Assembly: GCA_014804655.1 (NCBI GenBank)
Contig: JAAUZK010000016.1
Location: forward strand, 1-52,458
DNA: 52,458 nt
Reading direction: 5' to 3'
DNA from: Lachnospiraceae bacterium
Lineage (GTDB): Bacteria; Bacillota; Clostridia; Lachnospirales; Lachnospiraceae
Made by a program: the position numbers and the translations under genes. Each line of letters opens with the position of its first letter. The stretch's first letter is position 1. Below are positions 8,225-16,905 of the stretch, piece by piece. The notes under the pieces were generated by a model, which saw only the letters and a program-made list of their open reading frames with translations, searched no databases and was not told the DNA's origin.

Positions 8225-9607
8225 ATGGCTGCTGAAATTGCAAAAACCCGTGAGGAGCGGATGGCGACGGATTCCATCGGCAGACTGATGGTGAGTATGA
8301 CGTTTCCCGCAATCGTTGCGCAGATCATCAATATTCTATACAGTATCATTGACCGGATTTATATCGGACATATGGAGGGTGTGGGCGCAAATGCGTTGAC
8401 GGGCGTGGGTGTTACCTTCTGTATCACAATGTTTGTCTCGGCCTTCTCGGCTTTCATCAGTAACGGTGCGGCGCCGCTCGCGGCGATCTGGCTGGGAAAG
8501 GGTGATCGGCAGCGGGCGGAGGAGATACTCGGCAACAGTGTCAGCTTCCTGCTCATCTGTACCGTGGTGCTGATGAGCTTTTTCTATGCTTTTCAGAAAC
8601 CGTTACTCTACATGTTCGGCGCAAGCGATGTCACCATCGGCTATGCGACGGATTATCTGTCCGTCTATCTGGCGGGAACGCTTTTCGTGGAGCTGGCGCT
8701 GGGGTTAAATGCCTTCATCATCTGCCAGAGCCGGTCGAGGACGGCGATGCTCTCCGTGCTGATCGGGGCGGTGGCAAATATTATCTTAGATCCGATATTC
8801 ATCTTCGGCTTTCGTATGGGTGTCAGAGGCGCGGCGACGGCCACCGTGATTTCGCAGGCCTTAAGCGCACTGTGGGTCGTGAGCTTTCTAATGGGCAGAA
8901 AGTCTTCGCTTAAGATACGAAAGAGCTGTATGCGTCCGGACGGCAGAATATTAAAGAGTGTGTTTTCACTGGGGATATCGCCTTTTATTATGAATGCTAC
9001 GGAGAGCTTCATCAGTATTGTCTTAAATCACGGATTGCAGGTTTACGGAGGTGACATGCATGTCGGATCTCTCACCATCATGCAGAGCATTATGCAGTTT
9101 TTCTCCGCGCCCATGAGCGGTTTTACACAGGGAATGGCTCCTATCGTCAGCTATAACTATGGTGCGGGAAACTTTGACCGTGTCAGACGACTGTATCGGT
9201 GGATGATCGGTGTATGCTTCGGCTTTCGGTTCCTGACCACGGCAACGGTCATGAGGTTTCCGCGATTTTATGCGGGATTCTTTGCAAACGAGGCGGAGCT
9301 TGTATCATTGACCGGGCAGGTTATGCCGATTTTTATGGCGGGCATGCTCGTTTTCGGGCTGCAGAACGGTATCCAGCCTACCTTCCTGGCACTGGGGCAG
9401 GCGAAGATCTCGCTTTTTATTGCGGTGCTCCGTAAGATTATCCTGTTGATTCCGCTGGCACTGATTCTGCCGCATTTCATGGGCGTGATGGGAGTGTATG
9501 TGGCGGAACCTGTATCGGATGTTATCTCTGCGACTACGGCGACGGTGTTGTTTGTGGGTAATATAAAGAAGATTTTGTCGGAGGAAACGCTGCAGAGGAT
9601 TGGGTAG
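8225..9607 (+). CDS. MATE-family multidrug/cation efflux transporter
   Basis: A 460-residue polytopic membrane protein with the two-fold MatE repeat. It has the typical N-terminal stretch (IGRLMVSMTFPAIVAQIINILYS), the PLAAIWLGKGD loop and the second-half QGMAPIVSYNYGAGNFDRV motif. It is expected to export cationic drugs or metabolites using a Na+ or H+ gradient. An upstream in-frame start at 8138 exists, but the ATG at 8225, preceded by GAGAGGGG, gives the usual family N-terminus. No partner regulator is adjacent. Confidence 0.9.
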   Translation: MAAEIAKTREERMATDSIGRLMVSMTFPAIVAQIINILYSIIDRIYIGHMEGVGANALTGVGVTFCITMFVSAFSAFISNGAAPLAAIWLGKGDRQRAEEILGNSVSFLLICTVVLMSFFYAFQKPLLYMFGASDVTIGYATDYLSVYLAGTLFVELALGLNAFIICQSRSRTAMLSVLIGAVANIILDPIFIFGFRMGVRGAATATVISQALSALWVVSFLMGRKSSLKIRKSCMRPDGRILKSVFSLGISPFIMNATESFISIVLNHGLQVYGGDMHVGSLTIMQSIMQFFSAPMSGFTQGMAPIVSYNYGAGNFDRVRRLYRWMIGVCFGFRFLTTATVMRFPRFYAGFFANEAELVSLTGQVMPIFMAGMLVFGLQNGIQPTFLALGQAKISLFIAVLRKIILLIPLALILPHFMGVMGVYVAEPVSDVISATTATVLFVGNIKKILSEETLQRIG

Positions 9608-9693
9608 AGCGGGGTATTGGTTAGGCCTACACGGTAATGAGTGGAGATGAAGAAGCGAGAGGTAAAGAAGTTGTTTGAAAATGTGCGGACTGC

Positions 9694-9722
9694 TTGACAA
9701 TAAGGGGCGGTTATGGTACATT
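9694..9722 (+). promoter_or_regulatory. Promoter of the riboswitch/antiporter transcript
   Basis: TTGACA (9694-9699), a 17-bp spacer, then TACATT (9717-9722). It places the transcript start just before the riboswitch aptamer. Confidence 0.6.
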
Positions 9723-9730
9723 ATCTCACA

Positions 9731-9833
9731 AGTTAAGAGGGAGTAGTTATCCTGTGTAAGCAACATACCCTGACGTGAATGTCATGTTTACACGCTTTCT
9801 GCGAATGAATGGAAAGAACGAGACTTTTAGCAT
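9731..9833 (+). promoter_or_regulatory. yybP-ykoY-like (Mn2+) riboswitch aptamer
   Basis: The leader has the hallmark 5' GGGAGTAG (9740-9747) and 3' AACGAGACTTT (9818-9827) blocks of the yybP-ykoY family, with helices between. The 3' block GACTTTTAGCAT (9822-9833) is also the left arm of the following terminator, so aptamer closure and termination compete, as in Mn2+-activated family members. The downstream gene is a cation antiporter, a sensible target. Family assignment is from recognition of these blocks, not from a covariance search. Confidence 0.65.
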
Positions 9834-9857
9834 AGTAGCATGCCGAAGGTCTTTTTT
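9822..9857 (+). terminator. Riboswitch-controlled terminator
   Basis: GACTTTTAGCAT pairs, with G-U wobbles and one mismatch, with ATGCCGAAGGTC (9840-9851), followed by six T. Its left arm overlaps the 3' side of the riboswitch. Confidence 0.75.
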
Positions 9858-9959
9858 ATTTCATGAGAAAGGACATCTTATGATATAAAGAAGATGCGCA
9901 GCTTCGCGCGTGAGGCATAATAAAAACGGGAGGCCGTCGGCTTCGGAATGGAGGAAATT

Positions 9960-10907
9960 ATGGAGGTTATTATTCAGGTTGCATTACTGGCGCTGGGGTT
10001 TGTGCTATTGGTCAAAGGGGCGGACTGGTTTGTGGAAGGAGCAAGCAAGCTGGCGGAGAAATTTGGGATTCCGCAGCTTGTGATCGGTCTGACCATCGTG
10101 GCGCTGGGCACATCCCTGCCGGAAGCTGCGGTCAGCGTTTCTGCAGCGCTTAAGGGAAGCGCGGAAATTACCATAGGCAATATTCTGGGAAGTAATATCA
10201 TGAATATCCTGCTGATTCTGGGGATCACTTCAGTGATCACGCCGATCGCAGTGCAGAAATCCACGGTAAGATATGAGATTCCCTTTATGATCGTGATATC
10301 GGCGATCCTCATGGGACTCGGCTGCACATACAATGTTCTTAAGTTTTCGGATGGTTTGATTTTGTGGGGGCTAATGCTCTGTTATCTGGCGTATCTGCTT
10401 TATATGACGAAGAAGGGCGCTATCGTGTCGGAAGAAGAGGGCGCGGGTGAGGCGGACAAACCTATGCCGCTCTGGAAGATGCTGCTGCTTATCCTGATCG
10501 GAGGCGGAATGATCGTGCTCGGCTCCGATGTGGCGGTAGATGCGGCGACGGCGCTGGCACGGATATTCGGTATGAGTGAGCGTCTGATCGGCCTTACCAT
10601 TGTGGCCTTCGGCACATCTTTGCCGGAACTTGTGACTTCCGCAACGGCGGCGATCAAAGGCAAGGCAGACATCGCTGTGGGCAATATTGTAGGCAGCAAT
10701 ATTTTCAATATTCTCTTTGTAGTGGGTACTTCGGCGTTGATCACACCGGTTGCCTATGCGGCTAACTTCTTTACGGATAGTGTCATCTGTATCGCCGCGG
10801 CAGTGCTTCTGTGGGTGCTGGTAATCAGGAATAAACGGATCGGACGGGCGGGCGGCGCCTGTATGCTGGTGTGTTATGCGGCGTATTTTGTGTATCTGAT
10901 GAATTAA
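9960..10907 (+). CDS. Calcium/sodium antiporter-type cation exchanger (CaCA family)
   Basis: A 315-residue polytopic membrane protein with two inverted alpha-repeats, seen as GLTIVALGTSLPEA and GLTIVAFGTSLPEL, each followed by a GNILGSNI or GNIVGSNI motif. This is the YrbG type of K+-independent Na+/Ca2+ exchanger. The start at 9960 is chosen over the ATG at 9948 because GGAGG at 9950-9954 is then correctly spaced. Transcription is probably controlled by the upstream yybP-ykoY-like riboswitch, which raises the possibility that Mn2+ is a physiological substrate. It is followed by a bidirectional terminator. Confidence 0.92.
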   Translation: MEVIIQVALLALGFVLLVKGADWFVEGASKLAEKFGIPQLVIGLTIVALGTSLPEAAVSVSAALKGSAEITIGNILGSNIMNILLILGITSVITPIAVQKSTVRYEIPFMIVISAILMGLGCTYNVLKFSDGLILWGLMLCYLAYLLYMTKKGAIVSEEEGAGEADKPMPLWKMLLLILIGGGMIVLGSDVAVDAATALARIFGMSERLIGLTIVAFGTSLPELVTSATAAIKGKADIAVGNIVGSNIFNILFVVGTSALITPVAYAANFFTDSVICIAAAVLLWVLVIRNKRIGRAGGACMLVCYAAYFVYLMN

Positions 10908-10912
10908 TATAG

Positions 10913-10951
10913 AAAAGAAAGAGTTGACCTAATTAGTCAACTCTTTCTTTT
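10913..10951. terminator. Bidirectional terminator between convergent genes
   Basis: A perfect hairpin with 16-bp arms (AAAAGAAAGAGTTGAC and its complement) and a 7-nt loop. A-runs and T-runs on each side serve both strands. It overlaps the last codons and stop of the degV-like gene. Confidence 0.9.
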
Positions 10952-11820
10952 CCCCAGAAGAACACTGCCACGGTGCCCGGTCCTGTATGGCTGCCGATGG
11001 TGGTGCCGATGCTATTGATGAGCACTTTGCCGTTAAGGTGCGGGAACCGCTCTTCGATCAGATCGGCCACGGCTCTGGCATCTTCATAGCATGCGGACTG
11101 GGAAATATAGCATTTGCCGCTGTAATCCCGTCCTTCTTCAATACATTCTTCCATCTTGTCCACGATCGTCTGTATGACCTTGCGCTTCGTGCGGATCTTG
11201 TACCGCGGAATCAGCTGCCCTAGATGGTTTACATTTAAAAGCGGGCAGATATTCAGCATACCGCCGATAAAGCCGGCGGTTTTGGAGATACGGCCGCCCT
11301 TGATATAGAAAGTCAGATCCGTAGAGAAGAACCAATGATTTAATTTCAGACGGTTTGCCTGCGCCCACTCGTATACTTCATCTATGCTCTTGCCTTCATC
11401 CCGAAGGTCAGCCAGTTTATCCATCAAAAGACCGTAACCCGAAGAGGCGGCAAGAGAGTCCAATACATAGATCTTGCGGTCAGGATACTGTTCCGCAAGC
11501 GTTTCCCGTGCCACCATAGCGGAGTTCGTCACACCGGAGATGCCGGAGGAAAGACTTAAATGCAGGATATCTTTGCCTTCCTGTAAAAAGGGTTCAAAGT
11601 AGGTGATAAACTCGTCCACATTGATCTGGGAAGTCTTCGTGTCCGCACCGGCCGTCATGGCGGCATAGAATTGATCAAAGGGCATTGTCTTGCCCAGATC
11701 ATCCGCATACTGTACGCCGTCCAGTTCATAGTGAAAACAGATGTAGGAGACGGAGCGGTTACGGAAGTGTTCTTCCGACAGATCCGCCGTGGAGCAGCAA
11801 CTGAGAATATATTCGCTCAT
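10933..11820 (-). CDS. DegV-family fatty-acid-binding protein
   Basis: A 295-residue protein beginning MSEYILSCCSTADL. It has the DegV/FakB signature regions KTSQINVDEF and SLSSGISGVTNSA, and a C-terminal GTTIGSHTGPGT motif. Family members bind a fatty acid and, as FakB, present it to the FakA kinase for phospholipid synthesis; no FakA is in this window. An upstream start at 11856 is possible, but the start at 11820 gives the usual N-terminus. A palindromic site lies just upstream and suggests repressor control. Confidence 0.9.
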   Translation of the reverse strand: MSEYILSCCSTADLSEEHFRNRSVSYICFHYELDGVQYADDLGKTMPFDQFYAAMTAGADTKTSQINVDEFITYFEPFLQEGKDILHLSLSSGISGVTNSAMVARETLAEQYPDRKIYVLDSLAASSGYGLLMDKLADLRDEGKSIDEVYEWAQANRLKLNHWFFSTDLTFYIKGGRISKTAGFIGGMLNICPLLNVNHLGQLIPRYKIRTKRKVIQTIVDKMEECIEEGRDYSGKCYISQSACYEDARAVADLIEERFPHLNGKVLINSIGTTIGSHTGPGTVAVFFWGKERVD

Positions 11821-11871
11821 ATGAATACCTGTACCTTTCTGTATTGGAGGCAGCATTCATAAGCCTGCCGA

Positions 11872-11889
11872 TTACCAATCAATTGGTAA
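11872..11889. promoter_or_regulatory. Palindromic operator candidate upstream of the degV-like gene
   Basis: TTACCAAT, CA, ATTGGTAA: a perfect 8-bp inverted repeat in the upstream region of the degV-like gene. The size suits a dimeric repressor; which protein binds it is unknown. Confidence 0.45.
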
Positions 11890-11960
11890 AAGTGTAACAT
11901 TTCTCAGAACAAAATTCAATCAGCGATGATCGACAAGTTGCAACCGCCGAATGTTTGTCC

Positions 11961-11989
11961 TTGTGCTGGCTGGAATTATTTGTTATAAT
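11961..11989 (+). promoter_or_regulatory. Promoter of the phosphofructokinase gene
   Basis: TTGTGC (11961-11966), 17 bp, then TATAAT (11984-11989). The leader contains two GC-rich hairpins (GTCCGG...CGGAC and CGGCTGTCG...) before AGGAGAGAG and the start codon. Confidence 0.6.
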
Positions 11990-12093
11990 CGTTTTGGTGT
12001 CCGGTGAGTGTCGGACAAGTATACCGGATCGGCTGTCGATGAGCCGACAGTATACTAACAAGTAAAGAAGAAAACAGATAAAGGAGAGAGACA

Positions 12094-13320
12094 ATGAAAG
12101 GTAATATTGTTGTTGGTCAGTCTGGCGGCCCCACAGCCGTTATCAACTCTTCTGTAGCAGGTGTATATGCTGCTGCTAAGAAGTTAGGTGTAAAGAAAAT
12201 TTATGGTATGGTTCATGGTATCGAGGGATTTTTAGAGGATAAAATGATCGATCTGGGCGATTATCTGGATGATGAGACCGGAATCGAACTGTTAAAGAGA
12301 ACTCCTTCCGCATTTTTAGGCTCCTGCCGTTTTAAGATGCCTAAGATTGAGGGGCATGAGGATGTATATGAGAAGATTTTTGAGATCATGGAGAAGCATG
12401 ACATCGAGTGCCTGTTCTATGCAGGCGGCAACGATTCCATGGATACGGTAAAGATGCTGTCCGACTATGCGGCAGCACACAATAAGCCGCAGAGATTCAT
12501 GGGCGTTCCTAAGACGATCGACAACGACCTTCCTGTGACGGATCACTGTCCGGGTTACGGTTCTGCAGCGAAATATATTGCAGCTTCCTTGAAAGAGATC
12601 ATCCGCGATAATGAGTCCTTCGGCGCGAAGAAGCCCACTATCTGTATCGTAGAGATCATGGGACGTAACGCAGGATGGCTGACAGCGGCAGCAGCGCTGG
12701 CTAAGGGCGATGACTGTAGCGGATGTGATGCGATCTACCTTCCGGAGAGAGTATTTGATATTGATAAATTCATGGCGGATGTCAAGGAACTGGCGGCTAC
12801 CAAGTCTTCCGTAGTAATCGCGGTATCCGAGGGTGTAAAGGTTGCAGACGGCAGATATGTATGCGAGATTGGCAGAGAAGTGGCTGTAGACGCATTCGGA
12901 CACAAGCAGATGTCCGGTACGGCAGTTATGCTTGCTGACAAGATCGCGGCTGAGACTGGTCTTAAGACCCGTGCCGTTGAATTCTCTACTTTACAGAGAG
13001 CAGCTACGCATCTGGCATCCCTGACAGATATCAACGAGGCTTTCCAGGTAGGTTATGACGCTGTGATGGCGGCAGAGGAAGGCAAGACTGGCATGATGAT
13101 CACTCTTGACAGAAACGGTGACGCGCCTTATCAGTGCGGTACAAGCGCATATGATATTCACGCGATTGCGAATGTGGAAAGAAACGTTCCCGATGAGTGG
13201 ATCACGGCGGACGGCAAGGGTCTGACAGACGGTTACGAGAAGTATGCGAGACCGCTTATTATGGGCGAGTTACAGCCTCTGTTCGTGAACGGACTGCCGA
13301 GACATCTGGTTCGTAAATAA
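12094..13320 (+). CDS. pfp: 6-phosphofructokinase, probably PPi-dependent
   Basis: A 408-residue glycolytic enzyme that phosphorylates fructose 6-phosphate in the cytosol. The phosphoryl-donor loop reads GGNDS (111-115) rather than the GGDGS of ATP enzymes, and the active-site motif is PKTIDND (139-145) with Lys140. Both are marks of the pyrophosphate-dependent group, making the step reversible and energy-saving. The gene has its own TATAAT promoter, a GGAGAG ribosome site and a terminator. Donor specificity is deduced from these residues and would need an assay. Confidence 0.9.
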   Translation: MKGNIVVGQSGGPTAVINSSVAGVYAAAKKLGVKKIYGMVHGIEGFLEDKMIDLGDYLDDETGIELLKRTPSAFLGSCRFKMPKIEGHEDVYEKIFEIMEKHDIECLFYAGGNDSMDTVKMLSDYAAAHNKPQRFMGVPKTIDNDLPVTDHCPGYGSAAKYIAASLKEIIRDNESFGAKKPTICIVEIMGRNAGWLTAAAALAKGDDCSGCDAIYLPERVFDIDKFMADVKELAATKSSVVIAVSEGVKVADGRYVCEIGREVAVDAFGHKQMSGTAVMLADKIAAETGLKTRAVEFSTLQRAATHLASLTDINEAFQVGYDAVMAAEEGKTGMMITLDRNGDAPYQCGTSAYDIHAIANVERNVPDEWITADGKGLTDGYEKYARPLIMGELQPLFVNGLPRHLVRK

Positions 13321-13404
13321 GACGGAATGTTGCGGACGAACACGGCATGCGTGTTCGGAACAGATATAAAATGATTTTGATTTGAGGTATATTTTCTTAA
13401 AAGC

Positions 13405-13450
13405 AAAAGCCGGAATTGCTGTCATGTGCAGTGGTTCCGGCTTTTCTTTT
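13405..13450 (+). terminator. Rho-independent terminator after pfp
   Basis: AAAAGCCGGAA (13405-13415) pairs with TTCCGGCTTTT (13435-13445), followed by more T. Confidence 0.9.
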
Positions 13451-13534
13451 GCGTGGGTTTAAGCATTATATTGTAATAAGGAAGTATTAACATAGAATTG
13501 ACGGTAAAACGTTCACAAAACTTCTGCAATTGTA

Positions 13535-13563
13535 TTGACATTTGCGACGCTGAACTATATAAT
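13535..13563 (+). promoter_or_regulatory. Consensus promoter of the Rpn-type gene
   Basis: TTGACA (13535-13540), exactly 17 bp, TATAAT (13558-13563): a perfect sigma-A promoter. Confidence 0.8.
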
Positions 13564-13592
13564 TTTTTATACATACAGATAAATTTATTCAA

Positions 13593-13683
13593 GTGAAATT
13601 CAGAGCCTTATTCAAGGCGACAGGCCGGATTATCCCGGTTTCGGCGTATCAGCCATATTTCACAATGATCATGAAAATGGCTG
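13593..13683 (+). promoter_or_regulatory. Structured leader with mutually exclusive hairpins
   Basis: GTGAAAT (13593-13599) can close with ATTTCAC (13657-13663) around two hairpins, GCCTTATTCAAGGC and CCGGATTATCCCGG. The same 3' strand can instead form CAGCCATATTTCA with TGAAAATGGCTG (13650-13683). The two folds exclude each other, as in riboswitches or attenuators, but the second hairpin has only a weak T-run. Not matched to a known family. Confidence 0.4.
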
Positions 13684-13737
13684 TTTGGTGTCATGGCATA
13701 GACTAAGATGGCATGTGCCACAGCCGGAAAGGGGTTT

Positions 13738-14667
13738 ATGGGGAGAAAGGATTTAACAGGGAAGAGTTTTTTTGCAGATCCGGAACGGTTTGCGGAATTG
13801 ATGAACGTTATGCTTTATCATGGGGAAACCATTGTGAAGCCGCAGAATCTTGTACAGATTAACAGAGAGTATCCTGCTCCGCTTAAGAATGGGGAGAAGC
13901 GCAGAGATATTTTGGTGAAGGATATATTACATGGCATTTGCTACGGGCTGGAACTGGAAACAGAATCGGATTACAGTATGCCGGAACGGGTGATGGTCTA
14001 TGATATCTGCGAATGGGAGACACAGATACAGGAGATTAATAAGCAACGTGAGAAGAAGAGCTACCGTGATAAAAAGAGCCGGATCAGGGAAAGTAGCAAA
14101 CTGCTTCCGGTAATAACAGTTGTGTTATATCTGGGAACAGATCATTGGCAGGGAAAAAAGAGATTGTCGGAATTATTTCATGTTTCCGAGCGGATGAGAG
14201 AATTGTTGGGAGGCAGGATTCCCGATTATAGTTTTCAAATAGCAGAAGCCGACTATGTGGATGCGGCTGCATACCGAACTGATTTAAGGGAATTTTTCCA
14301 TGCACTACAGTGTCGTAGGGATAAGAAGAATCTGAAGACACTGCTTCAAACAGAGAGCTTTCACAATCTTAAGGAGGAAACGGCATGGGTAATTGCGGCA
14401 TATCTGGATAGGGAAAGACTGACGGCTAAGATGAAGAAGGAGGGCATGGATATGTGTCAGGCATTAGAAGAACTACTGGAAGATAAGAGGTTGGAGGGAA
14501 AACAAGAAGGCAGAATAGAGGGAAATAGTGCAGGCAGGAAGGAAGAGCGAATGTCAATCATCGGATTGATGCTGCGGGAGGGTCTGGATAAATCGCTGAT
14601 CAGCAGGATAACGAGGTGTACAGAACAAGAGCTGGCAGTCGCTGCTCGATGTCCTGATACCATTTAA
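13738..14667 (+). CDS. Rpn-family (PD-(D/E)XK) recombination-promoting nuclease
   Basis: A 309-residue protein of the Rpn/YhgA-like type common in many copies in gut Clostridia. The nuclease-like core is at residues about 55-90: RRDILVKDILHG, then YGLELETESDYSMPERVMVYD, which matches the D...ExE/Q...P-x-R-x-x-Y pattern. The C-terminus has the usual KQEGRIEG helix and a short helical end. Relatives are nicking or recombination-promoting nucleases. AAAGGGG precedes the ATG at 13738; an in-frame ATG at 13708 is less well placed. It is driven by a consensus promoter with a structured leader. Confidence 0.75.
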   Translation: MGRKDLTGKSFFADPERFAELMNVMLYHGETIVKPQNLVQINREYPAPLKNGEKRRDILVKDILHGICYGLELETESDYSMPERVMVYDICEWETQIQEINKQREKKSYRDKKSRIRESSKLLPVITVVLYLGTDHWQGKKRLSELFHVSERMRELLGGRIPDYSFQIAEADYVDAAAYRTDLREFFHALQCRRDKKNLKTLLQTESFHNLKEETAWVIAAYLDRERLTAKMKKEGMDMCQALEELLEDKRLEGKQEGRIEGNSAGRKEERMSIIGLMLREGLDKSLISRITRCTEQELAVAARCPDTI

Positions 14668-14759
14668 TGCCTTAACAGATTGTTACGGATATTTTAGAGA
14701 TTTTAAGTATACCGGAAGCAGTTCTCATTGTAAAATAAGAAAAAGGGAAGGTGAACAAA

Positions 14760-15437
14760 ATGCAGAGAATATTGGTAATATGCGACGATGTATGGCATCC
14801 GGCAGAAGTGATTGAGAAAGGGATAGCGCCTTTAGCCGCAGATCGTTATCAGTTTGAGTTTGTCAAAGCGGCAAAAGATATTCTGACACCTGAGATGATA
14901 GCGGAATATCCCTTGATTATCTGCTGTAAAGCCAATAACGTAACTTCGGGGAATCCGGCACCGTGGTTCGAAAATACGGTAACGGAAGTGATGGGAGGAG
15001 AATTTAGAAGTTATGTAGAACAGGGAGGGGCGTTTCTTGCGGTTCATTCCGGCAATGTCTTCACGGGTGAAGGAGACGGTGTCAAAGAGTATACGGATTT
15101 CGTGGGAAATCGGTTTTTGTCACATCCGCTTCGATGTGAAGTGCTATTGAAAAAAGAAAAGGAACACCCGATTATGTGCGGGGTAAAAGAGGAGTTCAGC
15201 ATCCGGGACGAGCATTATCAGGTGGAGATTTTAGCGAAGGATGCGGATGTATTTCTGACATCGCATTCAAAGACCGGAGGCGATCAGACTGCCGGATATA
15301 CAAGGCAAATGGGCGAAGGGCGCCTCTGTGTTCTGACACCGGGGCATACACTTTCAGTCTGGCAGAATAAAGATTTTCAACAAATCTTTGTGAATGCCGT
15401 TCAGTGGTGCCTTGAGGGAAAGGTGGCTGACGAATGA
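14760..15437 (+). CDS. ThuA-like domain protein
   Basis: A 225-residue protein of the ThuA (trehalose utilisation, glutamine-amidotransferase-like) fold: MQRILVICDD at the start, GGAFLAVHSGN in the middle, and ending GEGRLCVLTPGHT...W. Family members act in carbohydrate metabolism but most have no known reaction. The ATG at 14760 has GGGAAGG at good spacing. It overlaps the SDR gene by 4 nt, so the three genes from 14760 to 16754 are one operon. Confidence 0.8.
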   Translation: MQRILVICDDVWHPAEVIEKGIAPLAADRYQFEFVKAAKDILTPEMIAEYPLIICCKANNVTSGNPAPWFENTVTEVMGGEFRSYVEQGGAFLAVHSGNVFTGEGDGVKEYTDFVGNRFLSHPLRCEVLLKKEKEHPIMCGVKEEFSIRDEHYQVEILAKDADVFLTSHSKTGGDQTAGYTRQMGEGRLCVLTPGHTLSVWQNKDFQQIFVNAVQWCLEGKVADE

Positions 15438-16120
15438 GAAGTGTACTTATAACAGGGGCAGACAGGGGGATCGGATTTGCGCTGTGCAGATGTTTTCTGG
15501 AAAACGGATGGATGGTGTATGCCGGACGTTTTATGAAGGATTGGACAGAGCTGGATGCACTAAAGGAAGAGTACGGCAATCGACTCTCGTTGGTAAATTT
15601 GGATGTGGGAAGTCAGGATTCCGTCGATGAAGCGGCACAAATGGTAGGGGAGCAGACCGACTGTCTGGATATGCTGGTGAATTGTGCCGGAATTTATCAG
15701 AATGGCAGCAGTGAGACAACGAGACGCTGTCTGAATATTAATACTTTGGGACCGATTCGCATAGTGGAGGCGTTTCTGCCGCTTATGGAGCGGGGAGACA
15801 AGAGATTGTGCTTTTTCTCTTCGGAGGCAGGTTCGATCACGCTGATGCATCGCACGGGAGATGTATCTTATTGCGTCTCCAAAACCTGTCTGAACATGGC
15901 TGTCCGGTTGATGTTTGAGAAATTACATCCGCAGGGATACCGCTTCCGGCTCTATCATCCGGGATGGGTGCGCACTTATATGAGCGGACAGAAGAGTACA
16001 GAGGGTAATTTTGAACCGGAGGAGACTGCGGCAGTCGCATATGAGCAATTTACGTCCGACCGAAATTGGGAGGATGTTCTGGTCATGAGCGATGTGTCTG
16101 ATGAAATATGGCCTTTTTAG
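15434..16120 (+). CDS. Short-chain dehydrogenase/reductase (SDR)
   Basis: A 228-residue Rossmann oxidoreductase with cofactor loop TGADRGIG (7-14), NCAG (83-86), Ser130 and catalytic Tyr146/Lys150 (YCVSK). It is a classical SDR using NAD(H) or NADP(H) on a carbonyl or alcohol substrate. It is translationally coupled (ATGA overlap) to the ThuA-like gene, and with it may process a sugar derivative. Substrate unknown. Confidence 0.88.
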   Translation: MRSVLITGADRGIGFALCRCFLENGWMVYAGRFMKDWTELDALKEEYGNRLSLVNLDVGSQDSVDEAAQMVGEQTDCLDMLVNCAGIYQNGSSETTRRCLNINTLGPIRIVEAFLPLMERGDKRLCFFSSEAGSITLMHRTGDVSYCVSKTCLNMAVRLMFEKLHPQGYRFRLYHPGWVRTYMSGQKSTEGNFEPEETAAVAYEQFTSDRNWEDVLVMSDVSDEIWPF

Positions 16121-16136
16121 AGTTTGGAGATGGAAA

Positions 16137-16754
16137 ATGTGTAAAATAGTTTTGTGCATGGATAACGGAAATTCCTGTATGGAAGAGACAAAGAAGTATT
16201 TGAGTCTCCACGACTGCAAAGTATATACTTTGTGCCAGGAAGAACAGGATATCAGAACATTGATGGAGAAAATCAATCAGAAAGAAGGCAAGATAGACCT
16301 TCTTCCTTTGGGAGTTGATGAAGACATACCTCAGGACGGCGCAATCGGGGAGAAACATGATTGCGAGCTGCTTCTGGAAGTATTAAGCGGACAGATCAGC
16401 AGGATGCAGGAGGTAATTGACGCGGCGATTCCTCTGTTGCGCCAAGGAAATCTGAAACGTATCGGAATGATTACCAAAAAGGATTCCTGCATTAGTTACT
16501 GTAAAAGTGACAGTAATTTCGGGCAGCATATGGTATGGGCCGGACTTAATATGTTAGGAAAAATATATTTTAATCTGCTGCGTCCGGAAGGATTTACCTT
16601 CCGGTGGTATTGTGCCGAAGAAAACAGCGGAGGGATGTCTGCGGGAGAATATCTTCTGAGCGGTCTGTGTTACGACGCCGGCGAACCTTATATTCATTCT
16701 GATGAAAACAGGCTGGTGATGCGGGACGCATATTTAAGAGAGATTGCCTGGTAA
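16137..16754 (+). CDS. Degenerate SDR-like protein
   Basis: A 205-residue protein that lines up with the preceding SDR in its second half: IPLLRQGNLKRIGMITKKDS resembles LPLMERGDKRLCFFSSEAGS, and LRPEGFTFRWYCAEE resembles LHPQGYRFRLYHPGW. The N-terminal glycine-rich cofactor loop is absent, and the catalytic Y-x-x-x-K is replaced around residues 121-133. It is therefore probably an inactive SDR relative acting as partner or regulatory subunit. GGAG before the ATG at 16137 decides the start. It starts 16 bp after the SDR stop. Confidence 0.6.
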   Translation: MCKIVLCMDNGNSCMEETKKYLSLHDCKVYTLCQEEQDIRTLMEKINQKEGKIDLLPLGVDEDIPQDGAIGEKHDCELLLEVLSGQISRMQEVIDAAIPLLRQGNLKRIGMITKKDSCISYCKSDSNFGQHMVWAGLNMLGKIYFNLLRPEGFTFRWYCAEENSGGMSAGEYLLSGLCYDAGEPYIHSDENRLVMRDAYLREIAW

Positions 16755-16821
16755 TCAATGGGAAGTGTTTCTATCGTATCAGCTTATGTGACGGCGCAAG
16801 TTAATAAAATATGTAAATGAC

Positions 16822-16865
16822 AAATCTTCTTTTTGTTTCCGACCGGACAGAAAGAAGATTTTTTT
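16822..16865 (+). terminator. Rho-independent terminator after the ThuA/SDR operon
   Basis: AAATCTTCTTT pairs with AAAGAAGATTT across a CCGACCGG-containing loop, followed by T. Confidence 0.85.
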
Positions 16866-16905
16866 AGGTATCAAATTTCATACCATGTATTAAATTTCTG
16901 CGTAC

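Noticed and set aside
14693..14700. A single TTTAGAGA before the ThuA-like gene as a fifth site of the response-regulator regulon
   Set aside because: The upstream repeat matches only about 5 of 8 positions and no good -10 is found at the required 8-bp distance.
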